A stretch of DNA of 28,327 bases from JACCZZ01 sp044227805 (GCA_044227805.1 JBGAWA010000052.1:1-28327), one strand, 5' to 3'; numbered from the stretch's first letter, positions 1-9,110 are shown. The notes: generated by a model from the letters alone, not told the origin. Numbers and translations are program-made.

Positions 1-18
1 TCTGTACACTGATCCCTT

Positions 19-96
19 ATTCAAAATATTGATAATCACACCATTTATGATTGTGTCCAAGGTTTCGAACACTTGTGATTACAAATCCGGACTAAC
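19..96 (+). repeat. Family C dispersed repeat, full copy 1
   Basis: This 78-bp stretch recurs at 9199-9276 on the other strand with 70 of 78 bases identical by eye and no gaps. It ends in ATCCGGACTAAC, 26 bp beyond the stop codon of the LytTR regulator gene. An internal GTGTCCAA/TTCGAACAC pair can form an imperfect hairpin. It has no coding capacity. Partial copies lie at 4132, 4377, 4553, 14806 and 15918. Confidence 0.8.
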
Positions 97-121
97 AAGA
101 GTAATGAACATCCAACCATGA

Positions 122-838
122 TCAAAATCCCCTTATCTCCTTAAATGCCACAGCGTTTCTTATTGAGATTTCTATGACTGCACCATTTTTCAGTCTTGTT
201 TCCAGGCCACCTTTAGAAAGGCTTTTTATATCCGTTACCAGATTGAGGTTGATGATTTGGCGGCGATTGGCCCGAAAGAAATCAGAAGGTGGCAACTGCT
301 CCAATGTTTGTTTAAGTGAACGGTGCACTAAGCAATAACGCTGGTCAAAATAAAATTTTGAATAGTTTCCCAAAGATTCGATCAGGTATATATCTGCCAG
401 CTTAATAAAATAACAAGATTCACCTTCTTTTAAAAAAATTTGCTTGTTCATGCCTTCAACGGCGTTAGTATCCTTCTCCATATCTTTTCTCACTTTTTCA
501 ATGGCCTTCGACAACCGTTCAGGCTTTACAGGTTTCATTACATAGTCAAGAGCATTTTTTTCAAACGCTTCAACAGCATACTTGTCATAGGCGCTAATAA
601 AAATTACCCTCGGAGCTGTTTTTAATTTCTCGAGTAAATCAAAACCGTCGCTTTGGGGCATGTTCACATCAAGAAAAAGAAGTTGGGGTTGATAAAGTTT
701 GATTATTTCAAGTGCTTCGGTAACATTTCTGGCTTCTCCAAGAATCTGTATATCCGGAAAAGAAGCCAGTAAATACAGCAGTTCCTTCCTCGCCAGGCGT
801 TCATCATCTACAATCAGGGCGCTGATCTTGTTATTCAT
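122..838 (-). CDS. LytTR-family response regulator
   Basis: A cytoplasmic DNA-binding response regulator of 238 residues, the usual length for the LytR/AlgR family. The receiver domain spans about residues 5-120. The acidic pair D11/D12 is present, D57 in FLDVNMP is the predicted phosphoacceptor, and K102 (MKPV) is the conserved lysine. A LytTR DNA-binding domain follows at about 133-236, with the family signature FFRANRRQIIN near 187-197. The start codon overlaps the stop of the upstream kinase gene (ATGA, 835-838), so the two are translationally coupled and should form one two-component system. Its targets are not shown by the sequence; the divergent deiminase-family gene is a candidate only by position. 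Confidence 0.93.
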   Translation of the reverse strand: MNNKISALIVDDERLARKELLYLLASFPDIQILGEARNVTEALEIIKLYQPQLLFLDVNMPQSDGFDLLEKLKTAPRVIFISAYDKYAVEAFEKNALDYVMKPVKPERLSKAIEKVRKDMEKDTNAVEGMNKQIFLKEGESCYFIKLADIYLIESLGNYSKFYFDQRYCLVHRSLKQTLEQLPPSDFFRANRRQIINLNLVTDIKSLSKGGLETRLKNGAVIEISIRNAVAFKEIRGF

Positions 839-1893
839 AAACGAGGTATGATGACAACGGCCTTTACCCGTTCATTTTCTGAGCTGATGGTTAAAGAGGC
901 GCTTTCTCCGAAGTTGAGCTTCAATCGCTTTTCAAGATTTCTAAAACCGATACCTTCCTTTTCCTTCAATTTCAAATGTCCGTTGTTTTCCACGCAAAGC
1001 TTCAATTGATTGCCTGATATAATTCCCGTAATGGTAATCTTTCCGCCCTCCTCATTTTGACTAATACCATGTTTGATTGCATTTTCAGTCAGCACTTGCA
1101 ATATCATTGGGGGGACCACCATATCGAGTGCATTCGGATCCATCCGAATATCATACTCCAGCCTTTCCTCAAACCTGATTTTTTCAATGCAGAGGTAATC
1201 AGTTACCAAGGCAAGCTCGTCCTTCAAAATTATTAATTGCCTGTTGTGAAAATTTAATGATGTTCTTAGCAAATCAGCAAGTTGTGTAATAGCCTTTCGT
1301 GCACCATGCGGGTTTTCCAGTGTAAGTGCTTTAATACTGTTGAGTGCATTAAAGAGGAAATGCGGATTGAGTTGATTCTTTAAACTATCAAGCTCCGCTG
1401 ATTTGAGTAGGGCCTCCGCTTCAGCTTTTTCCTGTTTTATACGCGCATTTTCGGCTTCCGTCCTTCCGAGTGATAGTGCAAACTTATATATGTGATAGGC
1501 AAAAAACCATGGTGAAACAAAGATGCAGTTAAAAGTAAGATAACTGAGATAATCTAAAAAATAGAGTGGTTCAGTATGGGTCTCTTCCAATCGGTAATAA
1601 AAGAGTATGGACATGACTGCAAGTGTCGCACCTAAAGCAACAGTTCCAATTAACGAGTAACCAATCACAGAAAATAATGATGTGTAATTGACTTCTCGCA
1701 TATGAAGCGTTTTACGATATATATGAGTACCCAGAATACTAATAATGTTAAAGAATATTAATTCGATTAAACCGATTTCGAAGCTATGAATCCTCCATAT
1801 GTTAATATTTAAGTAGACATTATATAATGTCCAGGACATAACTTGAATCCACCAATACTTATGTACATGGCTTACATTCTTCCATATCGACAT
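835..1893 (-). CDS. LytS/YehU-type sensor histidine kinase
   Basis: An inner-membrane sensor kinase that should phosphorylate the adjacent LytTR regulator. Counting from the ATG at 1893 it has 352 residues. Four hydrophobic segments (about 14-33, 43-60, 73-100, 118-140) form a membrane sensor without a large external domain. A short coiled coil (about 145-172) leads to the His_kinase domain with H178 in NPHFLFN. The ATPase part shows the N-box LTENAIKHGI (268-277) and GIGFRNLEKRL (314-324). The frame is also open from a GTG at 1905, but I prefer the ATG because it has a GGAAG stretch about 12 nt upstream and no conserved sequence is lost. The signal sensed is unknown. Confidence 0.92.
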   Translation of the reverse strand: MSIWKNVSHVHKYWWIQVMSWTLYNVYLNINIWRIHSFEIGLIELIFFNIISILGTHIYRKTLHMREVNYTSLFSVIGYSLIGTVALGATLAVMSILFYYRLEETHTEPLYFLDYLSYLTFNCIFVSPWFFAYHIYKFALSLGRTEAENARIKQEKAEAEALLKSAELDSLKNQLNPHFLFNALNSIKALTLENPHGARKAITQLADLLRTSLNFHNRQLIILKDELALVTDYLCIEKIRFEERLEYDIRMDPNALDMVVPPMILQVLTENAIKHGISQNEEGGKITITGIISGNQLKLCVENNGHLKLKEKEGIGFRNLEKRLKLNFGESASLTISSENERVKAVVIIPRL

Positions 1894-2043
1894 TATACCA
1901 GGCACTTCCGTTGGGATGAAGGATAAAAGTATGAATAGTCATTCACTACTACATCTGCTTAATGCCCATCATGCGATTCAAATACGTTTATCCCTAAAAA
2001 TGGACGCTCGTGTAATTTATTTTAATGACAAAATTTCATTTTC

Positions 2044-2052
2044 TAACATTTG
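2044..2052 (+). promoter_or_regulatory. Possible -7 box of the deiminase-family gene
   Basis: TAACATTTG resembles the Bacteroidota -7 element TAnnTTTG but has three bases rather than two between TA and TTTG. It would give a leader of about 16 nt before the ATG at 2075. No convincing -33 element is visible, so this is a weak call. Confidence 0.25.
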
Positions 2053-2074
2053 CCATTAACAAAAAACTAAAATC

Positions 2075-4030
2075 ATGAAAAAGTTATTCTTTGTACTTAG
2101 TCTTGTTTTCACTATATCCATTTTGAGCAGTACTGTCAATGCTCAATACCAGGTGCGTATGGCAGCAGAATTCGATCCATGTACAGGAACGCTCATCACC
2201 TGGCCTCTTGGCATTCCAAAAGAGCTGGTCATTGATCTGGCAAAGGAAGATATCCTATATATTGCCGTAGGCTCAACAGCAGAGCAAACAAGTGCCACAT
2301 CCCAATTCACTACATGGGGAGTGAACCTGAACAATTGCGTGTTTGTTCAAGCACCTCACAACACCCATTGGTCCAGGGATTGGGGGCCAAACTGCACGTT
2401 CGACAGCGCCGGAGAAGCTGGCATTTTGGATTTCATTTTTAAGGGATATCTGCATGTTCCGGGATGCGGCTCTTCCGGTAGCGCTTCTTATTTTGGAAGT
2501 TATACCAAAGATGATGCGGCCAACTCCATCATGGCAAGTACTTTGGGCTTGCCGCTCCGGTTTATGCCAAGCTATTTTGTTGGGGGAAACAACATGGTGG
2601 ATGGCTTAGGTACTGCCATTTCCTCGCATCAAATTATTAAAGAGAACGAAAAAAACGCGATTGACTCATCTACCTTCAGGGCTTATGCAGAAACATATTG
2701 TGGCATAAATAACTATTACTTTGTAGATAATCCAGAGCATAATGGCATCCAGCATATTGACTGTTTCGCGAAATTTCTTGATGAGGAAACAATTCTGATA
2801 AAAGAGGTCAATCCAACCAATCCCGATTATGATTGCGTTGAACATCTGGCTGACCAGATAAAAGCTATGAATAGTACTTATGGAAGACCCTATAGAATTG
2901 TCCGGATACTTGCCGGTGAATACAGTGGCAATCTGACTGCCGCCTATACCAATGCCCTGATTCTTAATAAAAAGGTCTACGTTCCGCTGTTCGGCATTTC
3001 AACGGACTCCACAGCATTGCAAACATACCGTGATGCCATGCCCGGTTATACAGTAACCGGATATACTTCTTCCGGCGCTTCCAAATGGTACTATTATGAT
3101 GCACTTCACTGCCGCACTATGGGCATTTTCGATAAGGATATGCTACGGATTGTTCACAGGCCCATGGATTCTATTGTCAGCGTAGCATCAAATCTCATTA
3201 CGATATCAGCGGCCATTGACGCCCGAAGCGGTAAAGCGCTCATGCAAGACAGTTGCCTCCTATATTGGAGAATTAAGGGTGCGTCTACCTGGCAGAGTGT
3301 TCAATTAACAAATACCAGCGTTCCGGACTCGGTGTCAGCAAGTATTCCTTCGCAACTCCCGGGAACAATTATAGAATACTACCTTAAGGCGGCGGATTTA
3401 TCGGGCCGGGTGGTCACTTTGCCAAGGTCGGCTCCAAGTTGGGTGTTCAGTTTTACGACGAGTGGCAGCGCATGCCTTATTCCAACTGGACTGAATTCAA
3501 CTAATATCACTGCTAATAGCGCTGATTTAAATTGGAATGCAGTTGAAATATCTTCAAAGTACAAAATTCAATACAAGAAAGCGCTACCAGGTGAATCCTG
3601 GACCATCGTAAACGTCACTGCTCCTGCTTCTACTTATCACCTCTCAGCGTTGAGCTCCAGCACCAAATACAAATGGAGAATAAAAAGTCTTTGTGGAACT
3701 GACAAATCAAGTTTTTCTGAGATAGTAAAATTTACCACGGATGCTCAAAAGGCAAATAGTGATGCAAGCAAGGAGAACCGAGAGTTGACAATTTATCCCA
3801 ATCCAGTTGAATCCTTTGTTCAAATTGGATTTACTTTAAAAGAAAGCAGTACCGTAAGTATTGACCTCCTTGACGTGCAGGGCAAAATGGTGCGAAGATT
3901 ATTTACCGGCCACGTCGCAGAAGGAATTCAACAGTTAAATCTTGACATGACACCCTTTGCAAATGGAATCTACATGTGCAGGGTAATGTCGAAAGATTTT
4001 GTAGAAGTAGTTAAAATCGTTAAGCAGTAA
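2075..4030 (+). CDS. Secreted peptidylarginine/agmatine deiminase-family protein with T9SS sorting domain
   Basis: A predicted exported guanidino-group-modifying enzyme of the PAD_porph/agmatine deiminase fold, 651 residues. A signal peptide ends near A23. The catalytic region (about 25-365) keeps the family residues: D102 in WSRDWGP, H227 and D229 in QHIDC, N293 in YTNA and nucleophile C346 in HCRTMG. An Ig-like segment (about 367-460) follows, as in Porphyromonas PPAD, then a fibronectin type III domain (about 466-556) and a T9SS sorting domain (YPNPV at 574-578 to the end). It is therefore probably anchored to or released from the cell surface. It lacks arginines between R101 and R162, the stretch where PPAD has its substrate-carboxylate-binding arginines, so PPAD-like specificity for C-terminal arginine is doubtful. 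The substrate could be peptidyl-arginine, agmatine or a relative. It is followed by a good terminator. Confidence 0.88.
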   Translation: MKKLFFVLSLVFTISILSSTVNAQYQVRMAAEFDPCTGTLITWPLGIPKELVIDLAKEDILYIAVGSTAEQTSATSQFTTWGVNLNNCVFVQAPHNTHWSRDWGPNCTFDSAGEAGILDFIFKGYLHVPGCGSSGSASYFGSYTKDDAANSIMASTLGLPLRFMPSYFVGGNNMVDGLGTAISSHQIIKENEKNAIDSSTFRAYAETYCGINNYYFVDNPEHNGIQHIDCFAKFLDEETILIKEVNPTNPDYDCVEHLADQIKAMNSTYGRPYRIVRILAGEYSGNLTAAYTNALILNKKVYVPLFGISTDSTALQTYRDAMPGYTVTGYTSSGASKWYYYDALHCRTMGIFDKDMLRIVHRPMDSIVSVASNLITISAAIDARSGKALMQDSCLLYWRIKGASTWQSVQLTNTSVPDSVSASIPSQLPGTIIEYYLKAADLSGRVVTLPRSAPSWVFSFTTSGSACLIPTGLNSTNITANSADLNWNAVEISSKYKIQYKKALPGESWTIVNVTAPASTYHLSALSSSTKYKWRIKSLCGTDKSSFSEIVKFTTDAQKANSDASKENRELTIYPNPVESFVQIGFTLKESSTVSIDLLDVQGKMVRRLFTGHVAEGIQQLNLDMTPFANGIYMCRVMSKDFVEVVKIVKQ

Positions 4031-4050
4031 TTCACAAGAACAAGCTATTG

Positions 4051-4087
4051 CAGGGACGCTGAATTTGATCCGGCGTCCCTGTTTACT
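4051..4087 (+). terminator. Intrinsic terminator after the deiminase-family gene
   Basis: CAGGGACGC at 4051-4059 pairs perfectly with GCGTCCCTG at 4073-4081. The loop is about 13 nt and the downstream arm runs into TTTACTTT. It starts 20 bp beyond the stop codon at 4030. Confidence 0.75.
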
Positions 4088-4131
4088 TTGCGATTAACAT
4101 TTTAGTCGAAGATAGTCCCCGCTACCTCGAG

Positions 4132-4164
4132 AGTCCGGATTTTTAATCACATGTGTTCGAAATC
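4132..4164 (-). repeat. Family C repeat, partial copy 5
   Basis: Read on the minus strand this matches the last 33 bp of copy 1 up to CGGACT with about 30 identities. It carries the same TTCGAACAC core. It lies about 100 bp beyond the stop of the upstream gene and is inverted relative to the partial copy at 4377-4395. Confidence 0.65.
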
Positions 4165-4379
4165 TTTTTGAATGATTTGATGGCTTGGTCTTGAGGAATA
4201 TTTCTGTCAGGTAAAGCAAGTGCAAAATCTATCTCGATCAATTCATCATTTTTTTTCTCCGTGGGAAAAATGCAGTGCTGCTCATGCACTATTATTTTTA
4301 CTATTGCACAACCACCTAAATAGATTACTTGAAAATTAAGCTCAGCAGGGCTTTGCTCATAATTCGAACAGCAATTATT
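4143..4379 (-). pseudogene. Possible 3' remnant of an unknown gene
   Basis: The minus strand is open for 78 codons, with no ATG, between an in-frame TGA at 4380-4382 and TAA at 4143-4145. The translation has alternating hydrophobic stretches and a protein-like composition (for example LNFQVIYLGGCAIVKIIV, then IEIDFALALPDRNIPQ). I recognise no family. Both bounding stop codons lie in or beside family C repeat sequence, so the 5' part may have been lost when repeats inserted. An open frame of this length could also arise by chance in AT-rich DNA. Confidence 0.3.
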
Positions 4380-4395
4380 TCAAATCCGGACTAAC
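4377..4395 (+). repeat. Family C repeat, terminal fragment 6
   Basis: A 19-bp match to the conserved end of family C, ending ATCCGGACTAAC, with 18 of 19 bases identical to copy 1. It faces outward, opposite to the fragment at 4132-4164. Confidence 0.55.
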
Positions 4396-4470
4396 CATGA
4401 ATTTTTATTTCTGGCTCATGAAATGAATATTATCAATTTCCGGAATAGGGTAGATCGGCACATGCGGCAC

Positions 4471-4501
4471 GCGTACGCCAGCTAGGGACACGCCGGCGGT
4501 G
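4471..4501 (+). repeat. Fused fragment of repeat families B and A
   Basis: ACGCCAGCTAGGGACA resembles the downstream half of family B (GCCAACCAGGGACAA). It runs directly into GACACGCCGGCGGTG, which resembles the end of family A (GACACGGCGGCGGTG). Both parts are degenerate. Confidence 0.35.
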
Positions 4502-4552
4502 GATATTTCTTGAATATACATGATTAAACTGTAAGCTCACTTTTCCAGCTCC

Positions 4553-4625
4553 AAATATGAATGAAAGTCAATTCAGTAAAGGGTTCCAATTGTTTTGAAC
4601 ACCTATCATTACAAATCCCGACCAA
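4553..4625 (+). repeat. Family C repeat, variant II copy 4
   Basis: It opens with a 25-bp block (from AAATATGAATGAAAGT) that is 23/25 identical to 14806-14830. It continues through TTTTGAACACCTATCATTAC and ends ATCCCGACCAAC. It lies about 40 bp beyond the stop of the BNR-repeat gene, the same position that copy 3 takes behind the LamG gene. Confidence 0.6.
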
Positions 4626-4664
4626 CAGAGACAAAACACTCATAACAAAAAGAGCCTTCCGGTT

Positions 4665-7600
4665 TTATTCGAGAATAACTTTTCCTAGTATTATTTTTTC
4701 ATCAACCGTTACACTTATGAGGTAAAGTCCCTTTGGATAACCTGTAAGATCCAATACTTGATGCAAAGTCTGCTGATGAAAAGATTTGATCTCTTTTCCC
4801 ATTGCATCAAATACTTTTACTTCTGCATTTTCTTCAATAAGCTGAATTGTAAAGATACCGGATCCAGGATTGGGAAATATTTTTAAGCGGGTAAACTCTT
4901 CCTCACCATCTTCAAAATCATCCGGTAATTCATATTCTAAGTCACTTGTTTCTCTTAAACCAGGGCTATTACCAGTATAGCTACACGGGTGAATGAAGGC
5001 TTTGAAATCATTTGAACCGGTTTGACTAGCTTCAAAACCGGGATTCAGATCGATATAGGTACCCGCACGATAAGTCACATTTACTGTCGGTGCAATAATA
5101 GCTGTAGATGTAATCTCATTCACAGCTTCATGAAAGGCGCTTGAATTTTGTGAGCCGGAAAAATTGAAGTTCAAATTATTTGGACAGAATAAATCATGTT
5201 CCCATACGCCGCGCCCTGCCGTAGAAACTCTGATCTTGTTGATAGAATAGTTAATTTCTATTCCTTTTAATGGAATGTGTGTAAGATTACTTCCTAATGC
5301 TAACCACTGAGAATTATTGTTTGGTGGGGGATTTACAAAATCCAACATGGAATTATTTGAATAAAACACGCCAACATCATTCGCTACATAGATTCCACCA
5401 TTACTTCCTTTTTCTGTAATAATGTTTCTTGCATCCATGGGTAAACCACCAGCATTAAGAGTTCCGGCAATGTTGATGAATGTAGGAGCGTTGGGATTTG
5501 TATAGTCAGCTCGGTATAGCTCCGGAGCAACCCAGTATCCAACGTTATAACCCAAATAAACGATATTCGGATTTGAGCTGTCAACACATATATAGCTAAA
5601 GTTGATTTTGCAGTTCGATCCCGGGCAATTAGGTAAAGTCAATTCCACCCAGCTATTTCTTACGTTGTTACTGTTGGGATCCAGTACAATATCATTACGA
5701 TATAATTTACCATAATACGGTGGGGCGTTCTGACTTAGTGTTACGTACATTGTATTTGGATTGCTGGTAGGGTAAATACCTTGAAAAATCCAATAGTTTC
5801 TTACAATGTTATCAGGCCAAGGATTTGCAATCAAGTTTATATTAAAGAAATCTGAAATTTTTTCCGGAGTACCTAACCCCCTGCTGCTACTTCTAAATAT
5901 TTCTTCATAAGTAAATGACCCGCTAGTAACCTTTGATGAAACATAAACAATTTCAGGATATTTCTGATTTTGAAAAATAAATGGAGAAAAGCCATTGTTA
6001 CCAATAAAGTTGGTTGCATTGTAGGAATTAGCAACTCCCCCGGAGCTTGATAAGAAGTGTGGATAAGTGTACGGCTGATTATTTTGAGCTGCCGCCCATG
6101 CATAGTTTGGATCAGAATAATCTACAAGAGGAGGCATACCATCACCGCCATACACTGTTTTCCACGACAGAGATGGATTGCTGGAATAAGTGCCACTACT
6201 CAAAACAGTACCATCGTGATCCAATCCCACCATTATTTTTTCGGGATTAGTTGCTGAATTGGAGAAATCACCATTAGCAATGGCAAGTCCGTTACTTCGC
6301 GTCTCCATTGTGGTACAGTCGTCGTTGGAATAGCTCACCCCTCCATGCGTTCCGAGGTAAACCTCAGTTGTGCAAGCGATACAATTGTTAGGTGGCGTTA
6401 TGATTTTATCGACATCATAGTGGTATTTGAAATTGGAGGTATCGTAAGAAAAATAAGAGCCGAAGCTACTTCCACCATTAGTCGATTTTCTAAATTGGAT
6501 CCCAGCCGACAGGTAAACAATGTTAGGATTATAATTCGAAACACAAAATCCATCGCCTCCGGTTTGGGAGGGATTGGTGCTTTTAAATGTCACAATCCCT
6601 GACACAAAATTATATTTATAGAGGTCATTGTGATTAGTGACTGTTCTTTGTAAAACATAAACATCGTTGGGTGCAGCATCCGAAACTTCGATAATGAGCT
6701 GTGAAGTAGAATAGGTATGGCTGTGACCGGATGTAGTTAACGATGGTAATATGGTCCATAAGGGTGTGGGGTTGCCACCATCACTGGTTGTTTCTACTGT
6801 CCATGTATTGGAAGAATTTTTTTTAGTGATGATTAACATCCCTGAATTATTGGTACGGAATTCCATATCCTCAATCCATCCTGAATTAATCTGAGTCCAT
6901 ATAACCGAAGAACCATTAATGTTGTTGCTTCTGTAAAGTCCATCTCTTGTCGCTACATAACCTCTTGCAGGATTGGTTGGGTCAATTAATATCTTTGTTA
7001 CTACCGAAAGAATGTTAAATGCATAGTTTGAAGGTGTATACCCCACAGCAGGACCTATTAACTGCCACGTTGCTCCCGAGTTATTAGTTCTATAAATTCC
7101 ACCTAGGGTGCCCAAATGAACAAAACCATACGAGCCTCCTACATTGGAAGCTGCATACCACGTATTTTGATCGTCAGGGGCAAAAGCTGCTGAGCTGCAC
7201 CCAGAACGATTCCAAAAATCAGAACCAGCATTATTCCATTGCATGCCTTTATTACTGGTAAAAAAAAGTCCGCCTGCTAGGGACCAGGCTAGTATTTTAT
7301 CCGGATTTAAACGACTAAATACCATGTCATGAATTATTCCAACACCCAGTTCGCCGCCACCTAAATAATAAATGCCATGATTTGGCTGATTGAATGGGCC
7401 AATTTCCTTCCATGGATCTGAATTACCCAGCGTTTTGTTTTTGATTGTATAGTTCCTACCATAAAATTTTTTAACTGCAGTAGCGTAATCTTTGTATGTA
7501 GCATTAGGTGAAAGACGCGGCTCCCAGAATCTCAACCATCTCTGATATTCGCTATATTCGCTTCCTTCACCATAGAGGATTGAATCTCCAAATTCAACCA

Positions 7601-7730
7601 CTTGTTCTTCGAAATAAGCTTCTTTCTCTGATTTAATTTGACTAAACGGTTTGTTTAAATCACTTTCCTGGGCTCTGCTTTGGATACTTAGAAAAGATGC
7701 AATAATAGAGGCAACAATAATTTTTTTCAT
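4665..7730 (-). CDS. Large BNR/sortilin-like T9SS surface protein with coat-hanger stack domain
   Basis: A predicted exported protein of 1021 residues. The signal peptide (MKKIIVASIIASFL...) is cleaved after about A20. An N-terminal extension (about 21-110) contains the YQRWLRFWEPR motif seen before BNR propellers in this phylum. Repeated units with SxNxGxxW-like Asp boxes fill about 110-845 and suggest sortilin/VPS10-like beta-propellers. Residues about 872-916 match the Bacteroidota 3-coathanger stack domain (IIAPTVNVTYRAGTYIDL, then NPGFEA and a closing cysteine). An acidic linker precedes the T9SS sorting domain (FPNPGSG from 952). No catalytic motif is visible; adhesion or glycan binding are possible roles. 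The gene starts 31 bp after a tail-fibre-like gene, so the two are probably cotranscribed. Confidence 0.88.
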   Translation of the reverse strand: MKKIIVASIIASFLSIQSRAQESDLNKPFSQIKSEKEAYFEEQVVEFGDSILYGEGSEYSEYQRWLRFWEPRLSPNATYKDYATAVKKFYGRNYTIKNKTLGNSDPWKEIGPFNQPNHGIYYLGGGELGVGIIHDMVFSRLNPDKILAWSLAGGLFFTSNKGMQWNNAGSDFWNRSGCSSAAFAPDDQNTWYAASNVGGSYGFVHLGTLGGIYRTNNSGATWQLIGPAVGYTPSNYAFNILSVVTKILIDPTNPARGYVATRDGLYRSNNINGSSVIWTQINSGWIEDMEFRTNNSGMLIITKKNSSNTWTVETTSDGGNPTPLWTILPSLTTSGHSHTYSTSQLIIEVSDAAPNDVYVLQRTVTNHNDLYKYNFVSGIVTFKSTNPSQTGGDGFCVSNYNPNIVYLSAGIQFRKSTNGGSSFGSYFSYDTSNFKYHYDVDKIITPPNNCIACTTEVYLGTHGGVSYSNDDCTTMETRSNGLAIANGDFSNSATNPEKIMVGLDHDGTVLSSGTYSSNPSLSWKTVYGGDGMPPLVDYSDPNYAWAAAQNNQPYTYPHFLSSSGGVANSYNATNFIGNNGFSPFIFQNQKYPEIVYVSSKVTSGSFTYEEIFRSSSRGLGTPEKISDFFNINLIANPWPDNIVRNYWIFQGIYPTSNPNTMYVTLSQNAPPYYGKLYRNDIVLDPNSNNVRNSWVELTLPNCPGSNCKINFSYICVDSSNPNIVYLGYNVGYWVAPELYRADYTNPNAPTFINIAGTLNAGGLPMDARNIITEKGSNGGIYVANDVGVFYSNNSMLDFVNPPPNNNSQWLALGSNLTHIPLKGIEINYSINKIRVSTAGRGVWEHDLFCPNNLNFNFSGSQNSSAFHEAVNEITSTAIIAPTVNVTYRAGTYIDLNPGFEASQTGSNDFKAFIHPCSYTGNSPGLRETSDLEYELPDDFEDGEEEFTRLKIFPNPGSGIFTIQLIEENAEVKVFDAMGKEIKSFHQQTLHQVLDLTGYPKGLYLISVTVDEKIILGKVILE

Positions 7731-7761
7731 AATTTAAAGTTTAATACGAAAAAGGGTGAAA

Positions 7762-9069
7762 CTATTTTTGAACCTGACTATTTTCCAACTCTTTAATCTT
7801 TTTATTAAGCGCTATTACATAAAGAGTCAGTTCCTCTATTTTGGCCAATAACCTTGCATCCATATCCCCAAGATCAATTCCATTTTCTACAACTTCAGAA
7901 GCAGAGGGTATTCCCGGAAGATGCTTATTTGAATTAATAAATTCTTCTAAATCATTGATCGACCTTAAATCATATTCATCGCTAAAAATATGATCAGACC
8001 AATTTCCGGAATTTTTAACGGCTACGCGTACCTTCTCTGTTAAAATGCCCGTTTCAACAAACAATTTGTAATTCGTGTTGGGAATATTAACTATTGCCGG
8101 ATCTCCAATTAGTACATTTCCATTCACCGTAAATTGAGCCGTTGGATTATTAGTATTTATACCAACCTTTCCGTTGTTTCCAAGAAACAACAAATAGTTA
8201 CCTCCCGTACCACTCGATAAAGCAGGTCTCCAGAAATTCATACCTTCTTTTCCTGCTACTGCTTCTGTATATTCAAGTCCCCATTGACCAAAAGGTGCAA
8301 CGCTTGGTGTACCTCCAAATATTATCATTGGTCCACCCGCTGAATTTGCTCCGGTTATCTTAATGAATCCATCATGAACATGTAATTTACCGCTTGGTGC
8401 CAGTGTTCCTATTCCTACATTACCGGTAGTTTGATTGATGAGCAGGCGACCTCTTTTAACCGATGCACTATCCGATTCTATCAAGAAATTCCCTGACCCT
8501 TGTACCGTATTTCCTGAGCCGAGCGAGTAAAGAGACCAGACCACTGCTCCTGTAGCGGTATTATTTTTTAAATGTAACCCCGCTGCGCCATTACCTAAGA
8601 AGCCTCCGTTTTGTGTTACTTTAATACCATCCTCAGGAGACGTAACATATACTTCAAGTTTATTAGTAGGCAGTACTGCCCCAATGCCAACGTTTCCACT
8701 ACTTTTAATTATTAAACCCGGATCCGCCACATTTTGCATGAAAAGTATATCTGATGTGCCAAGTGGATTTTGGTTCTGGAAAATTGCAGATCCTGCCCCT
8801 ACACTAAAAGATCCAGGCGTACTTGAAAAAAATACCTTTAATCCGTTATTTTCTCCCGTAGTCGTTCTTTCAATTAACAGGGGGATATTTGCAACATTAG
8901 CATATCTTAAATGCAGTAATGTCGCCGGTGCACTACTATTAAAACCTGACCCAATACCTACATTCCCCGTTCTATAAATGTTTCCATTGGATGTGGTCGG
9001 TCCAACCCATTGAGCAGATGCAGAATAAGTTAGCATGGATAAAAAAATAATTTTAAACACGTGTTTCAT
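7762..9069 (-). CDS. Tail-fibre-like repeat surface protein
   Basis: A predicted exported protein of 435 residues with a signal peptide ending near A19. At least four units of the form GNVGIGxxxPxxxLxV occur (the first near 35-40), a pattern shared with phage tail-fibre shafts and common in Bacteroidota surface proteins. From W357 to the end lies a conserved tail (W-DHIF, EEFINSNKHLPGIPSASEV, LLAKIEELTLYVIALNKKI) that ends in a probable trimerising coiled coil. It has no T9SS sorting domain and no S74 endosialidase catalytic signature that I can see. A TAnnTTTG-type -7 box lies about 40 bp upstream, and the BNR-repeat gene follows after 31 bp. A fibrous surface structure is inferred from the fold pattern only. 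Confidence 0.82.
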   Translation of the reverse strand: MKHVFKIIFLSMLTYSASAQWVGPTTSNGNIYRTGNVGIGSGFNSSAPATLLHLRYANVANIPLLIERTTTGENNGLKVFFSSTPGSFSVGAGSAIFQNQNPLGTSDILFMQNVADPGLIIKSSGNVGIGAVLPTNKLEVYVTSPEDGIKVTQNGGFLGNGAAGLHLKNNTATGAVVWSLYSLGSGNTVQGSGNFLIESDSASVKRGRLLINQTTGNVGIGTLAPSGKLHVHDGFIKITGANSAGGPMIIFGGTPSVAPFGQWGLEYTEAVAGKEGMNFWRPALSSGTGGNYLLFLGNNGKVGINTNNPTAQFTVNGNVLIGDPAIVNIPNTNYKLFVETGILTEKVRVAVKNSGNWSDHIFSDEYDLRSINDLEEFINSNKHLPGIPSASEVVENGIDLGDMDARLLAKIEELTLYVIALNKKIKELENSQVQK

Positions 9070-9110
9070 TTGATGCAGATTTTAAGGATGAAATGTTAAA
9101 CTCTATTTAT

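Larger units (their letters stand above)
4031..4664. other. Repeat-rich intergenic region
   Basis: 634 bp between two genes that converge. It holds a terminator for the left gene, four repeat fragments (families A, B and C) and an open stretch on the minus strand that may be a gene remnant. A small AGTGC/GCACT hairpin followed by a T-rich run lies at 4274-4300. No intact gene was found. Confidence 0.7.

Noticed and set aside
60..96. GGTTTCGAACAC resembling a tRNA T-arm
   Set aside because: The following bases cannot pair as a T stem, and no acceptor, D or anticodon arm is found on either strand.
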